NCBI GenBank assembly: GCA_021463865.1
Contig: JAJTXY010000003.1
Coordinates: 62,001 to 126,000, forward strand
Reading direction: 5' to 3'
DNA: 64,000 nucleotides
From: Anaerolineae bacterium
GTDB taxonomy: Bacteria; Chloroflexota; Anaerolineae; Aggregatilineales; J027
Shown here: one piece after another, positions 48,881-58,595 of the stretch
Numbering within the stretch: the stretch's first letter is position 1
Layout: each line of letters begins with the position of its first letter
Made by a program: the position numbers and the translations under genes
The notes under the pieces: generated by a model
Database searches by the model: none
What the model was told of the DNA's origin: nothing
What the model saw: only the letters and a program-made list of their open reading frames with translations

Positions 48881-49561
48881 ATGCTTTTTGATGATTTGAA
48901 TTGGATGGATGTGGAGAGTTATCTCCAACACGATGACCGCGTAATTTTAGTTACTGGCGCAACCGAACAGCACGCCTATCTCAGCCTGCTAACCGATATT
49001 CGTATCCCAACCAGTTTGGCGATGGCGGTCTCGCATCACACCCATGTGTTGGTCGCCCCGCCGCTGAATTTTGGTGTCTCGGATTATTTTATGGACTACC
49101 CCGGCACGATTACCTTGACTGAGGAAACCTTCAACGCCGTTGTATCCGATATAGTCTATAGCCTCTCCCGTCATGGTTTCCGGCGTTTCCTAATCCTCAA
49201 TGGGCATGGTGGCAATCCATTTCCGCAGGGGCTTCAAGAATTATCCGCCCTCAAACCAGAGTTGAAAATCGTTTGGCACAATTGGTGGAAAAGCAAAGCC
49301 GTCCAAAAATTTGCTGCCGAAATTTATCAGACCCCCAATCATGCCAATTGGTTAGAGAATTTCCCCTTCACGCGGGTCGCAGAATCCCCCCAAACCATCA
49401 AACCACCCGTTGAATTTGAACGGATTGATGCCGGAGCGAATCGGCGCGAAGTGATGGGTGATGGTAGTTTCGGCGGAGCCTATCAGATTTCCGATGAGTT
49501 AATGCAGACATTTTTTGACAGGTTGGTGCATGAGATTACCGAAATCGTTGAAGACCTCTAG
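48881..49561 (+). CDS. Creatininase family protein
   Basis: VILVTGATEQHAYLSLLTDIRIP...RRFLILNGHGGN. Confidence 0.85.
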   Translation: MLFDDLNWMDVESYLQHDDRVILVTGATEQHAYLSLLTDIRIPTSLAMAVSHHTHVLVAPPLNFGVSDYFMDYPGTITLTEETFNAVVSDIVYSLSRHGFRRFLILNGHGGNPFPQGLQELSALKPELKIVWHNWWKSKAVQKFAAEIYQTPNHANWLENFPFTRVAESPQTIKPPVEFERIDAGANRREVMGDGSFGGAYQISDELMQTFFDRLVHEITEIVEDL

Positions 49562-50171
49562 CGCCAACACGCAAGAGTTTTCCCCAACATTTTCAGAGGA
49601 CGACTTGAAACAAAATCGGCTTGACCAGATTATCGTCATTGACCTAGAGGCAACGTGCTGGGAAACTCCCAAACCCCCACCCGGCCAAGAACGCGAAATC
49701 ATTGAAATCGGCATTTGCACCTTAGATGTGGTCAGTGGCGAGCGCCTTGCCAAACGCAGTATCTTGGTGAAACCAGAGCGTTCGACCATCAGCGCATTTT
49801 GCACCCAATTGACGACCCTAACCCAAGAACAAGTCATGCGTGAAGGGGTATCCTTCAAAAAAGCCTGCTCGATTCTGAAAAAAGAGTATCTTTCGGAGGA
49901 GCGCATGTGGGCCAGCTATGGCGATTATGACCGCGCCAAGTTCGAAAAGCAGTGCCGCCTCTACAAAGTGTCCTATCCGTTTGGCCCGCGTCACCTCAAT
50001 ATCAAAAGCCTTTTTGGATTGATGAACGGCATCCCACGTGAAATCGGCCTAGAAAAAGCGATGGGAGTCCTGAATTTACCAATGGAGGGTACACACCATC
50101 GCGGGGATGATGACGCATGGAACGCCGCCGCCATTTTGTCCACCCTGATGCTGCGGGGTCGCCCCTCATAA
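49530..50171 (+). CDS. ERI-1/KapD-like 3'-5' exonuclease (start uncertain)
   Basis: IIVIDLEATCW, EREIIEIGI, SYGDYDRAKF, THHRGDDDAWNAAAI (DEDDh pattern). Confidence 0.85.
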   Translation: MRLPKSLKTSSANTQEFSPTFSEDDLKQNRLDQIIVIDLEATCWETPKPPPGQEREIIEIGICTLDVVSGERLAKRSILVKPERSTISAFCTQLTTLTQEQVMREGVSFKKACSILKKEYLSEERMWASYGDYDRAKFEKQCRLYKVSYPFGPRHLNIKSLFGLMNGIPREIGLEKAMGVLNLPMEGTHHRGDDDAWNAAAILSTLMLRGRPS

Positions 50172-50179
50172 GACCCCAT

Positions 50180-51856
50180 ATGATCGCAAAGGCCATCTCG
50201 CAGTTTCGCATCCTCCGTACCCATCCCGGTTTATGGCTGGCGCTCGGCATAGGTCTGGCTCTCAAAATCATCTTATTCGCAACCGATAGTGTCAGTTTTC
50301 ATTCCGATGAAGCCGTGCTTGGCCTGATGGCCCGCCATATTTTGCAAGGAAGTCGTCCCATCTTTTTTTATGGACAGTTGTATATGGGGGCACTCGACGC
50401 CTATCTGATCGCCACCTCATTTGCAATCTTCGGGCAGACCGTTTTGGCGATTCGATTGGTGCAGGTCATGCTCTATCTAGCCACGCTCGGCACAACATAT
50501 GGATTGGCATGGCGCATCACCCACAATCGTTTTGCCGCCACTTCTGCTGCCTTGTTATTTGCCATCCCACCCGTGATGGTCAGCGTCTATACCACCGCCA
50601 CGCTTGGCGATTATCAAGAGATTCTGCTGCTCAACAATCTCATCTTTTGGATTGTTTGGGATATTTTCGATGGCAAAAAGCAAAGTGGCGCATGGTGGTT
50701 TTTAGCGGGTATCCTTGCCGGATTGGGTTGGTGGAGTCTAGCCCTGATTATTGTTTCATTAGCCCCCTTGACTCTACAAGGTCTGTGGCATTTTCGCCGT
50801 AAGCTCCCTCTGCAAAAAATCGCTGTTCTGCTGCTCGGTTTTCTGATTGGCGCAGGCCCTTGGGTCTATGCTGTAGCCGATCATGGCCCATCCGCGATCT
50901 TAAATGCCCAATCACGCCCCGAAGGTCAAGAGGACTCCCTTGCCGAAACTGACCTAGAAGGTAGCGGCAATCAAGTCACCCGGTTGATTTCATTGCTGCT
51001 GTTTAACCTACCATCCTTGTTCGGCCTGAAACCTTCTTGGTCAATAGACTGGATCGCTCCGATTATCGGTATCCCGCTGGTGATGATCTATATCTTAATT
51101 TTGTGGGGATTTGTGCGGCGCGTATTGGCCCGAAAAGAAGCCGTTTTCATCCAGATGACTTTTACAAGTATTTTGGTCGGGTCGCTGGCGCTTATGTTCA
51201 CGTTTGTGATGTTCCCCTCCGGTGGCGACCCCACCGGACGTTATATTCTGCCCCTCTATCCACTATTGGCAATTCTCGTCGGGGAATGGATCAGCCGCCA
51301 GCAATCTCAAACATCTATACGGCTCTATCGTGCATGGCTGACCAGTGGTTTTCTGATGTTCCTGCTTGGCTATAACTTGTGGGGCAATGTTCGGTCTATT
51401 CTTGATAATCCTCCGGGACTGACCACCCAATTTAGTGAAATCTCGGATATACCCAATTCTGACGATGACACTCTCATTGATTTTCTGGATTCCATCGGTG
51501 TGAATCGAGGGTATACCAGCTATTGGGTCGGCTACCGATTTGCCTTCCTCACCCACGAACGCATTTTGTTAGTCCCCCTGTTGCCCTATAAAGAAGATTT
51601 GAGTTATGGCGAGGTGGATAATCGCTACCCCAACTATGTGGAAAAAGTGACCCAAGCTGATGAGGTGGTTTATGTAACCGCCAATCACCCCGAACTGGAT
51701 CGCCAGCTTCGAGAAAGATTCGCCGCGCTTGAAATCAGTTTTGACGAAAAACGGATTGGACGCTTCACGATTTTTTATCACCTGTCACGCCACGTTGTCC
51801 CACAGGAACTCACCCCATTTGTGACCCCGGATGAAGCATCAAAAAATTATTCGTGA
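50180..51856 (+). CDS. GT39/PMT-like membrane glycosyltransferase
   Basis: FHSDEAVLGLMARHILQGSRPIFFYGQLYMGALDAYLIA and multiple TM helices; start refined to ATG 50180. Confidence 0.75.
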   Translation: MIAKAISQFRILRTHPGLWLALGIGLALKIILFATDSVSFHSDEAVLGLMARHILQGSRPIFFYGQLYMGALDAYLIATSFAIFGQTVLAIRLVQVMLYLATLGTTYGLAWRITHNRFAATSAALLFAIPPVMVSVYTTATLGDYQEILLLNNLIFWIVWDIFDGKKQSGAWWFLAGILAGLGWWSLALIIVSLAPLTLQGLWHFRRKLPLQKIAVLLLGFLIGAGPWVYAVADHGPSAILNAQSRPEGQEDSLAETDLEGSGNQVTRLISLLLFNLPSLFGLKPSWSIDWIAPIIGIPLVMIYILILWGFVRRVLARKEAVFIQMTFTSILVGSLALMFTFVMFPSGGDPTGRYILPLYPLLAILVGEWISRQQSQTSIRLYRAWLTSGFLMFLLGYNLWGNVRSILDNPPGLTTQFSEISDIPNSDDDTLIDFLDSIGVNRGYTSYWVGYRFAFLTHERILLVPLLPYKEDLSYGEVDNRYPNYVEKVTQADEVVYVTANHPELDRQLRERFAALEISFDEKRIGRFTIFYHLSRHVVPQELTPFVTPDEASKNYS

Positions 51857-51931
51857 TAATATGGTTTATCACTAGGTAATCCCTGCGAGATTGCCATACA
51901 TGACATAGCTGCAATTTTCCTAACTCCCATT

Positions 51932-53440
51932 TCAGCGAGACGCATGTTCAAGTTTCCCCTCAGAAAACTCAAAAATATGCGCGTTCCAAGCGGTCAGGTC
52001 AATATACAATCCGTCTTCTACCATCCGATCCCCATTACGCTCATACTCACGGTGGTTCAGTTTATCGGCCAATTTCCACGACTTGCCCTCTAGTCCGCAA
52101 TCGGTCAATCGCACTCGGCATTGCGCCTGATGGTTGCTAAAATTGACCACGATCAAACGTAGATCACGGTTATAGCGACGAATATAGGCAATCATATTGT
52201 GATGAGAGATATTACCGGGCCACGCAGGGATGGTCTCACGCACTTCCCATATGCCGTTCCGATAGATCGGTTGGTTGGCCTTGTCAAATAACCAGCGATA
52301 GAACTCCACAATTTCTTTATCAGGCAATTCAACAGGGCGGCGTCCCAACTGCACGGGAAGTTTGATCTTATAGCCAAAAGGCTGACCGTCATGCCACAGT
52401 TTTGCACCCGGCAAAGTAGCAACCAGCACGGCGGCCATTTTGGAACGTGGCGCTCCAAAGGCAGTGACGGCCCGCATTTCGTCATGATTTTCGATAAACC
52501 GAATCAATTTGTTTTGATAGGTCAGAGGCGCGTTCAAATGAGCCAAAACACTGGCGGCATTTTCATGGGCCATTCGGTCATACAGGCGCTTGTCGTAACA
52601 ATAATCAAAGCCGAGTTGGTGCAATCGGGCTTCCATATCCCAATATACCTCTGCCAAGAACAGAAACTCGGGGTGCTGCTGGCGAATTTTGGAGATAATT
52701 TCCTCCCAATATTCAACTGACGGCACGTCACCTGCCCGTTCTCCCCATGCCTGTGCAAAAATTTCGCTGACAACCAACATCGCCATATCACAGCGCACGC
52801 CATCACACTGCGCTGCGATGTCCAACAGTGTCTCAACCACTAATTTTCGGAGGGCCGGATTAAACGCACTCACTTGGAGCGTATCTGTCCATGCTGGGAA
52901 ATAAGGGTCGCGCCCATGTGCAAAAATGTGATGGCCCACCTGTAAAAAAGATTCTGGGTCGTTAGCGAGTTCTTTAGATGTGCCCTGTAACAATACTTCT
53001 GGATGGCTTTCGGCCCAAGCATGATCGGTTGCAATGTGATTCGGCACAAAATCCAGAATTAACCCTAAGCCCAATGTTTGCAGACGCTCACGGAAAAACG
53101 CCAACTCCTCACGTCCACCCAAGTGCGTATCTACCACATAACGCCGAACGGCATAGGGTGAACCCACCACATCATCATTGGTGTAATCGGACAGGGCACG
53201 CTGATATTCCGCCTGTAAACCGGGGTGATGACGCGCTATCTGGACACCACGCAGGCTACGCTCCCACACGCCCATCAGCCAAATCGCATCGTAGGGAGTA
53301 TTGGGCCGAGCCAGCATCTTTAATTCTTCATCGGGCACTGAGCCTAAAGTAATGGGGCGTTGATGTTTCACACTTAGGCTATGCAGCCATGTCCAAGTAT
53401 TGATTTCGTAGATGTGGGGAGAGCGCGGGATGACAGCCAT
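51932..53440 (-). CDS. GH13 alpha-amylase family enzyme
   Basis: LILDFVPNH, DGVRCDMAM, FLAEVYWDME, FIENHDE; start refined because ORF upstream part overlaps tRNA. Confidence 0.88.
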   Translation of the reverse strand: MAVIPRSPHIYEINTWTWLHSLSVKHQRPITLGSVPDEELKMLARPNTPYDAIWLMGVWERSLRGVQIARHHPGLQAEYQRALSDYTNDDVVGSPYAVRRYVVDTHLGGREELAFFRERLQTLGLGLILDFVPNHIATDHAWAESHPEVLLQGTSKELANDPESFLQVGHHIFAHGRDPYFPAWTDTLQVSAFNPALRKLVVETLLDIAAQCDGVRCDMAMLVVSEIFAQAWGERAGDVPSVEYWEEIISKIRQQHPEFLFLAEVYWDMEARLHQLGFDYCYDKRLYDRMAHENAASVLAHLNAPLTYQNKLIRFIENHDEMRAVTAFGAPRSKMAAVLVATLPGAKLWHDGQPFGYKIKLPVQLGRRPVELPDKEIVEFYRWLFDKANQPIYRNGIWEVRETIPAWPGNISHHNMIAYIRRYNRDLRLIVVNFSNHQAQCRVRLTDCGLEGKSWKLADKLNHREYERNGDRMVEDGLYIDLTAWNAHIFEFSEGKLEHASR

Positions 53441-53467
53441 AGAGCACTCCTGTTGAATAAAAAAAAG

Positions 53468-53540
53468 TGCCGAGGGCCAGACTCGAACTGGCGACACCTG
53501 CATTTTCAGTGCAGTGCTCTACCAACTGAGCTACCTCGGC
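53468..53540 (-). tRNA. tRNA-Phe (GAA), no encoded CCA
   Basis: Reverse complement folds as GCCGAGG/CCTCGGC acceptor, GCTC/GAGC D-stem, CTGCA-CTGAAAA-TGCAG anticodon arm, GCCAG-TTCGAGT-CTGGC T arm. Confidence 0.97.
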
Positions 53541-53584
53541 AACTAAAATCATATTTAGATGAGCCACATTTTAGCGATTCACCG

Positions 53585-54253
53585 CTAAATGTCAATAGGG
53601 ATTTCTTTAGGTGTTAGGGATAGCAACGCTCGCAGGCGTCCCTCAAACTCACTCAGCATGACCGCTGTCGCTCCCCAGACCATATGACCATTGAGCGCAT
53701 AGTATTTGATGGGGAAGGTTGCCCCATTTCGTGTAATCTCGCCGCTGTGTTTAAGTGCGTCATCGAAAAGGTGATACAGCGAGACCTCCAACACCTCAGC
53801 AACTTCGGCGGGGTCGGGCTGCCAATTGGGGCGACTCGGTGTATAACCGACGTAGGGATAGACAAAAAAATCGCTCGGCGGGATATAGACATTGGAAATA
53901 CGCCCCAACAGTTGAATGTCACTGCTTGGTACCCCAACCTCCTCAAATGTTTCACGCAGGGCCGCTTCTTCAAACGATTCTTCGCCTTCGCGCTGTCCCC
54001 CCGGTAAACTAATTTGACCCCCATGTACACCGGGATAGTCGTGGCGGCGGGTCAATACAAATTGCAACCCCTCATCACCCGGAAATAATAAAATGAGCAC
54101 TGCCGCCATACGTGGACTACCGGGGCGTTCCGGGGGTCGCTGCATGGCCCGCGCCATTGGAGCCATCCGCTGTTGGGCTTGCAGAGCATCAAAATAGGGT
54201 AATTCAAGTGCCTGTTGGATATGTTGAAGTTCGATATTGTGCCAATTCATCAT
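53585..54253 (-). CDS. NUDIX hydrolase, CoA pyrophosphatase-like (start uncertain, 54253-54283)
   Basis: LTRRHDYPGVHGGQISLPGGQREGEESFEEAALRETFEEVGV. Confidence 0.92.
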   Translation of the reverse strand: MMNWHNIELQHIQQALELPYFDALQAQQRMAPMARAMQRPPERPGSPRMAAVLILLFPGDEGLQFVLTRRHDYPGVHGGQISLPGGQREGEESFEEAALRETFEEVGVPSSDIQLLGRISNVYIPPSDFFVYPYVGYTPSRPNWQPDPAEVAEVLEVSLYHLFDDALKHSGEITRNGATFPIKYYALNGHMVWGATAVMLSEFEGRLRALLSLTPKEIPIDI

Positions 54254-54260
54254 AATTCGC

Positions 54261-54728
54261 TTATTCGGGAAGTTCTGTTCCACTACCTTCGACCACTAAT
54301 TGCGGAAAATACTGCACAGTCGAGCGACGATGCCAAATTGGGCTACCGGATTGACGCTGTGTCCGCAGCATAACCGCATAAATCTCATTATAAGCGGTAA
54401 GTATGCGATGACATAGTTCCTGTTCTTGCTCAGTCGGCACGGCAATTTCAAAATAAGCTGGCGGCCTACAGCCAATCATGGGCAATTCTGGTGAGGAATC
54501 AGAGCGATAATCCTCCACAATCTCTGTCATCATTTTGACAACTGCCAATATCAGCCACACTCCGGCCTTGATTCCCCAGCTTTCCACATAACCCGCCAAG
54601 TCTTGCAAGGTCACTTTAACAATGCCGACCTCAGTGTTATCCACCAAAACTGAAATTGCCTCGATTGGCTTGAGCGGATACTTTTCAAGCTGGGCAGGTA
54701 GCTCTGTCGCGTTCCAATCAATTTCCAT
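54261..54728 (-). CDS. Hypothetical protein
   Basis: Intact ORF in the same direction as the downstream NUDIX gene; start likely MEIDWNATELPAQ. Confidence 0.6.
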   Translation of the reverse strand: MEIDWNATELPAQLEKYPLKPIEAISVLVDNTEVGIVKVTLQDLAGYVESWGIKAGVWLILAVVKMMTEIVEDYRSDSSPELPMIGCRPPAYFEIAVPTEQEQELCHRILTAYNEIYAVMLRTQRQSGSPIWHRRSTVQYFPQLVVEGSGTELPE

Positions 54729-54796
54729 AACCAACCTCAAAATTACGCGGTACAATCGCCGCATACGTGTCTGAATTTACCCTGTGAGGAGACCGC

Positions 54797-55192
54797 ATGA
54801 CCTACGAACCCGGTGCCAGCGCCAGCCGTACCAAAACTTTCACCGATGAAGATGTTCGCGCCTTTGCCCATTTGACGGGCGACACCAACCCCGTCCATTT
54901 GGATGCGGACTACGCCGCCGCCACCGTTTTTGGTCAACGTATCGTACACGGCATGTTAACCTCAGCTTTGATTTCGGCTGTTTTGGCAAACGACCTACCC
55001 GGCCCCGGCACCATTTATCTGGGGCAAAACCTCAAATTCAAAAAACCTGTCTTCATCGGCGACACCATCACCGCGACAGTCACGATTTCGCAGGTGCGGG
55101 CTGAGAGAAAAATCGTCACTTTTGAAACCACTTGCACCAATCAAAATGGCGAGGTGGTCATCGAGGGTGAGGCTACGGTCAAAGCACCCTAA
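54797..55192 (+). CDS. MaoC family (R)-specific enoyl-CoA hydratase-like protein
   Basis: FAHLTGDTNPVHLDADYAAATVFGQRIVHGMLTSALIS. Confidence 0.92.
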   Translation: MTYEPGASASRTKTFTDEDVRAFAHLTGDTNPVHLDADYAAATVFGQRIVHGMLTSALISAVLANDLPGPGTIYLGQNLKFKKPVFIGDTITATVTISQVRAERKIVTFETTCTNQNGEVVIEGEATVKAP

Positions 55193-55197
55193 TCTAA

Positions 55198-55800
55198 TTA
55201 CTCAAGAGCGCCCTGCAAGACCATCCGCAACTCGTCCAGCATTTTCTCATTATAGTGTCCACTGCCCTGCCAGAGAATATGCTGGTTTTGATCGAGCAAA
55301 AATAACTGGATGGATTCCAAATCAGGCACATTGACCAGCCGATTAAAGGCTTCAACGTTCGTAAACACGACAACTGTACGCGCACGGTCAACATCACTCT
55401 TGGCAGTCGCCGCCATCCCGCCGATAATAAACACCGAACTATCGGCAGCACTCTTAGGCAGTAGGGGGATATAGTAGCCTGCCAATTGCGGAAATTCTTC
55501 ATTTAATTCTTCTAGCGCGGGCAGCCATTCATCAACATCCGGCTGCTGAGAAACATCGTAGGACACTACCACCAGTTTAAAATCGCCGGATAGCTCGCTC
55601 GGAAAACCAACTTGTTCCAATAACAAGGATGTCCCAACCAATTCAGGGAAAATGGGGCTTTCGTATGAGGCAGCACCCTCAGATGTTTTTACAATAGGGT
55701 CTTCGGTTGGTGTACGCTGACCGATAATATAAACAATGAGCGTACCCAAAAGAATGAGAGCAAAAATCCCAGCGGCGACGAACAGTAAGGCGCGTTTCAT
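55198..55800 (-). CDS. Membrane-anchored protein, possibly thioredoxin-fold (ATP10/SCO-like)
   Basis: N-terminal TM; FKLVVVSYDVSQQPDVDEWLPALEEL...KSDVDRARTVVVFTNVEAFNRLVNVPDLESIQLFLLDQNQHILWQGSG; next to heme A synthase. Confidence 0.55.
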   Translation of the reverse strand: MKRALLFVAAGIFALILLGTLIVYIIGQRTPTEDPIVKTSEGAASYESPIFPELVGTSLLLEQVGFPSELSGDFKLVVVSYDVSQQPDVDEWLPALEELNEEFPQLAGYYIPLLPKSAADSSVFIIGGMAATAKSDVDRARTVVVFTNVEAFNRLVNVPDLESIQLFLLDQNQHILWQGSGHYNEKMLDELRMVLQGALE

Positions 55801-56038
55801 AATTGGGATTACTCCGTAGACTCCCCAGCATTGACTTGTGAAAACAAGCGCAAGTATAGCGAACATAGCGGGCGACTTTAAGAGTCACTCTGTTTGTGGA
55901 GAATTACGTAAAAATGGCATGGGGCGATTCGGTTAGCATATGTTTCGACCTTTTCAATGAATCGAATAACACCGCTTTAATTTAAATTCAGCGCGGCGGA
56001 TTTATCCCCGCGTAGCAACATATATAAGGAGTAAAATC

Positions 56039-57025
56039 GTGTTTACCCGTTTTCAAAAGTGGGCATTGGCGACCACCATTGCCACTTATATCCTGATTAT
56101 GGTTGGCGGCATGGTGCGTGCCTCAGATGCCGGATTGGGCTGTCCCGATTGGCCCAAATGTTTTGGTCGCTACTATCCACCCCTCACCGAATCCCAAGTC
56201 CCAAGCAACATTGACGCCTCCAAATTTGATTTTCAACTGGCATGGATTGAATATACCAATCGTTTTGTTGGGGTGATAATCGGCTTTTTGATTCTCGGTA
56301 CGCTGATTTTAGCCATCCGCAACCACCGCAATAACCGCCGTATCCTCTACCCCTCCATTGGTGCGTTTGTACTGGTCGTGTTCGAGGGTTGGTTAGGTGG
56401 GCAGGTCGTTGCCAGTGAACTAGAAGCATGGGTCTTAACCGCGCATCTAATATTGGCGCTGGTGATTGTGAGTCTTTTATTGTATGCTACTGTCACAGGA
56501 TTTTTTCCCAATTCTAAACCATTCACAAACTTGCCCGTTCATCGGCGGCGATTAGGCTGGCTTGCCATTGCAGTCTTGCTGCTTACATTGGTACAGGTTG
56601 GTTTGGGAACACAACTGCGCGGCGAACTGGAAGACATCGAAGACCAACAAGGTGAATTGCTTGCCCGCAGTAAATGGATTGAGGAAACCAGTTGGGTGGA
56701 TATGGTTCACCGTTCCTATTCTTGGCTCATCGTGGCCGGAATGGTTGGAATTGTTTACTATACCCATCGTAAGATTGACCCCAGTCGCTGGCTCAGAATA
56801 CTGGCAAAAGCAACTGCGGGCCTACTAGCCGTCCAAATTGTCGCTGGTGTAGGGATGGCTTATGGGGGATTACCGCCAGCCTTACAGGTAGTACATCTAA
56901 TCACCGCGAGTTTGTTTGTCGGTGGTTTGACCCTCATCTACTTGTTGGCCGGGCGTGTGAGTGTTGCATCGTCGCACCTATCCAAAGAACAACCTCAATC
57001 CCAAATTTCGCATCAACCAGCCTAG
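56039..57025 (+). CDS. ctaA: Heme A synthase
   Basis: GGMVRASDAGLGCPDWPKCFGRYYPP; multiple TM with conserved His. Confidence 0.94.
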   Translation: MFTRFQKWALATTIATYILIMVGGMVRASDAGLGCPDWPKCFGRYYPPLTESQVPSNIDASKFDFQLAWIEYTNRFVGVIIGFLILGTLILAIRNHRNNRRILYPSIGAFVLVVFEGWLGGQVVASELEAWVLTAHLILALVIVSLLLYATVTGFFPNSKPFTNLPVHRRRLGWLAIAVLLLTLVQVGLGTQLRGELEDIEDQQGELLARSKWIEETSWVDMVHRSYSWLIVAGMVGIVYYTHRKIDPSRWLRILAKATAGLLAVQIVAGVGMAYGGLPPALQVVHLITASLFVGGLTLIYLLAGRVSVASSHLSKEQPQSQISHQPA

Positions 57026-57058
57026 TTGGTTTTGTGTTAGACTATTTGTCGCATATTT

Positions 57059-57088
57059 TTGACAAGAATTTGTGACAAATGGTACAAT
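57059..57088 (+). promoter_or_regulatory. Candidate promoter of cox operon
   Basis: TTGACA (57059-57064) - 18 bp - TACAAT (57083-57088). Confidence 0.7.
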
Positions 57089-57111
57089 TTATTTGTGACA
57101 TTGGGCACAAA
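57068..57111. promoter_or_regulatory. Candidate CRP-FNR-type binding region
   Basis: ATTTGTgACAAAT palindrome (57068-57080) and TGTGA-N6-GCACA within TTTGTG-N8-CACAAA (57092-57111). Confidence 0.55.
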
Positions 57112-57156
57112 TATTGTTTGCAGGGTCGAGAGGGCGTTGTAAGGAGAGTTTAGCGA

Positions 57157-58584
57157 GTGATGAAGCGACCTCAATGGATGGGGACTCTACTAATTCTAGT
57201 GAGTTTCATCGGGATTCTGTTTTTTCTGACTGGGGGTAGGTTTTCATTTGCCCGTCAATTAAGTGGGGATGATGCCTCCGCACTCAATCTAACTGGCGAT
57301 AAAACCGTCCAGTTTATATTGGTGACGGTGGGTGTCCTCGGAGCAATGGGTGGCATGGCTGCCGCAATTGCATTTGTAGTCTGGCGCTTGAATCGTGACA
57401 TCACGCAAGCCCAAACCAGTGCTCCCGAACCAACCAATCCTCTCGATTATCGAATTTATGGTCATCGCGCCGCGCTGGTCTTGATAGGCGGCATTACGAT
57501 TGTGATGCTGCTATTCTGCCAAGCCATCAGCATGATACCCGGCTTTGGTGGTCAGGATATTCTGCCTGTCGCCGCTGGGGAAGAAGCCCAAGCCATTGAC
57601 CGGCTTTTCCTAGTGGAATATATCGTCATGTCGGTGATTTTCGGCTTGGTAGTGGGCCTGTTCCTCCACAGCTTACTCTACTTCCGAACCACCAAAGATG
57701 ACCGTAGCGATGGGATGTTTATTCACGGGCATAATAAGCTCGAACTTGGCTGGACAATCATTCCTGCTATCATCGTGACCGTGCTGGGCATCTACGCGCT
57801 GATCGAATTTATTGGCATTTTTAAAGAAGAAGACAATGAATATGTCATTAAAGTAACCGGTCAGCAGTGGGCATGGTCATTTGAATATCCCGATGATCCC
57901 GATACTGAAGAAGCGGATGGTTTCGTCAGTACAGAATTGGTCTTGTTGCAAAACCAGCCCATCAAGCTCGAAATGAACTCACTAGATGTGATCCATTCCT
58001 TCTGGATACCCGAACTGCGCGTCAAACAGGACGTTACGCCGGGTGTAGAAACCACCTATCGTGTCACCCCCACTGTCGCTGGCGAATATAGTGTCCGCTG
58101 TACTGAAATCTGCGGGTTAAATCACTCGCTCATGCTGGCCGATGTGTTGGTGATGGATCAAAGTTCCTATAACAAATGGGTCGAACAAAAAATTGCTGAC
58201 TTGCAAGACCCCGTAGCCGTCGGACAGACCCTTGCCGCACCATGCCTAACCTGCCACTCTCTTGATGGCAGTCGCATTGTCGGCCCAACATGGAAAGAAC
58301 TCTATGGCAGCGAAGTGCCAATCGAAGGGGAAGGTAGCATCCTCGCCGATGAAAATTATATTCTAGACTCTATCGTCAATCCGAATGGGCAAATCCATCA
58401 GGGCTATCCAGCCGGAGTGATGCCTCAAAACTATGGCTCAACCTTCTCCGAAGTGCAGTTGGGTCAACTCCTAGCCTTCATCAAGTCGCAATCCGAAATC
58501 GGGCGACAAGAATTGGAAGCTGAGTCCTCCGCAGACGAAGAAACGCCAGAAGCTGATTTACAAGTGGGAGCAGTCGTAAACTAA
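57157..58584 (+). CDS. coxB: Cytochrome c oxidase subunit II with C-terminal cytochrome c domain
   Basis: CuA motif RCTEICGLNHSLM; heme-binding CLTCH. Confidence 0.94.
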   Translation: MMKRPQWMGTLLILVSFIGILFFLTGGRFSFARQLSGDDASALNLTGDKTVQFILVTVGVLGAMGGMAAAIAFVVWRLNRDITQAQTSAPEPTNPLDYRIYGHRAALVLIGGITIVMLLFCQAISMIPGFGGQDILPVAAGEEAQAIDRLFLVEYIVMSVIFGLVVGLFLHSLLYFRTTKDDRSDGMFIHGHNKLELGWTIIPAIIVTVLGIYALIEFIGIFKEEDNEYVIKVTGQQWAWSFEYPDDPDTEEADGFVSTELVLLQNQPIKLEMNSLDVIHSFWIPELRVKQDVTPGVETTYRVTPTVAGEYSVRCTEICGLNHSLMLADVLVMDQSSYNKWVEQKIADLQDPVAVGQTLAAPCLTCHSLDGSRIVGPTWKELYGSEVPIEGEGSILADENYILDSIVNPNGQIHQGYPAGVMPQNYGSTFSEVQLGQLLAFIKSQSEIGRQELEAESSADEETPEADLQVGAVVN

Positions 58585-58595
58585 AAGGTGTCATT

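Noticed and set aside
53441-53503. Upstream extension of the GH13 ORF (MQVSPVRVWPSALFFIQQECS)
   Set aside because: Overlaps the tRNA-Phe gene; the RBS-supported start is at 53440.
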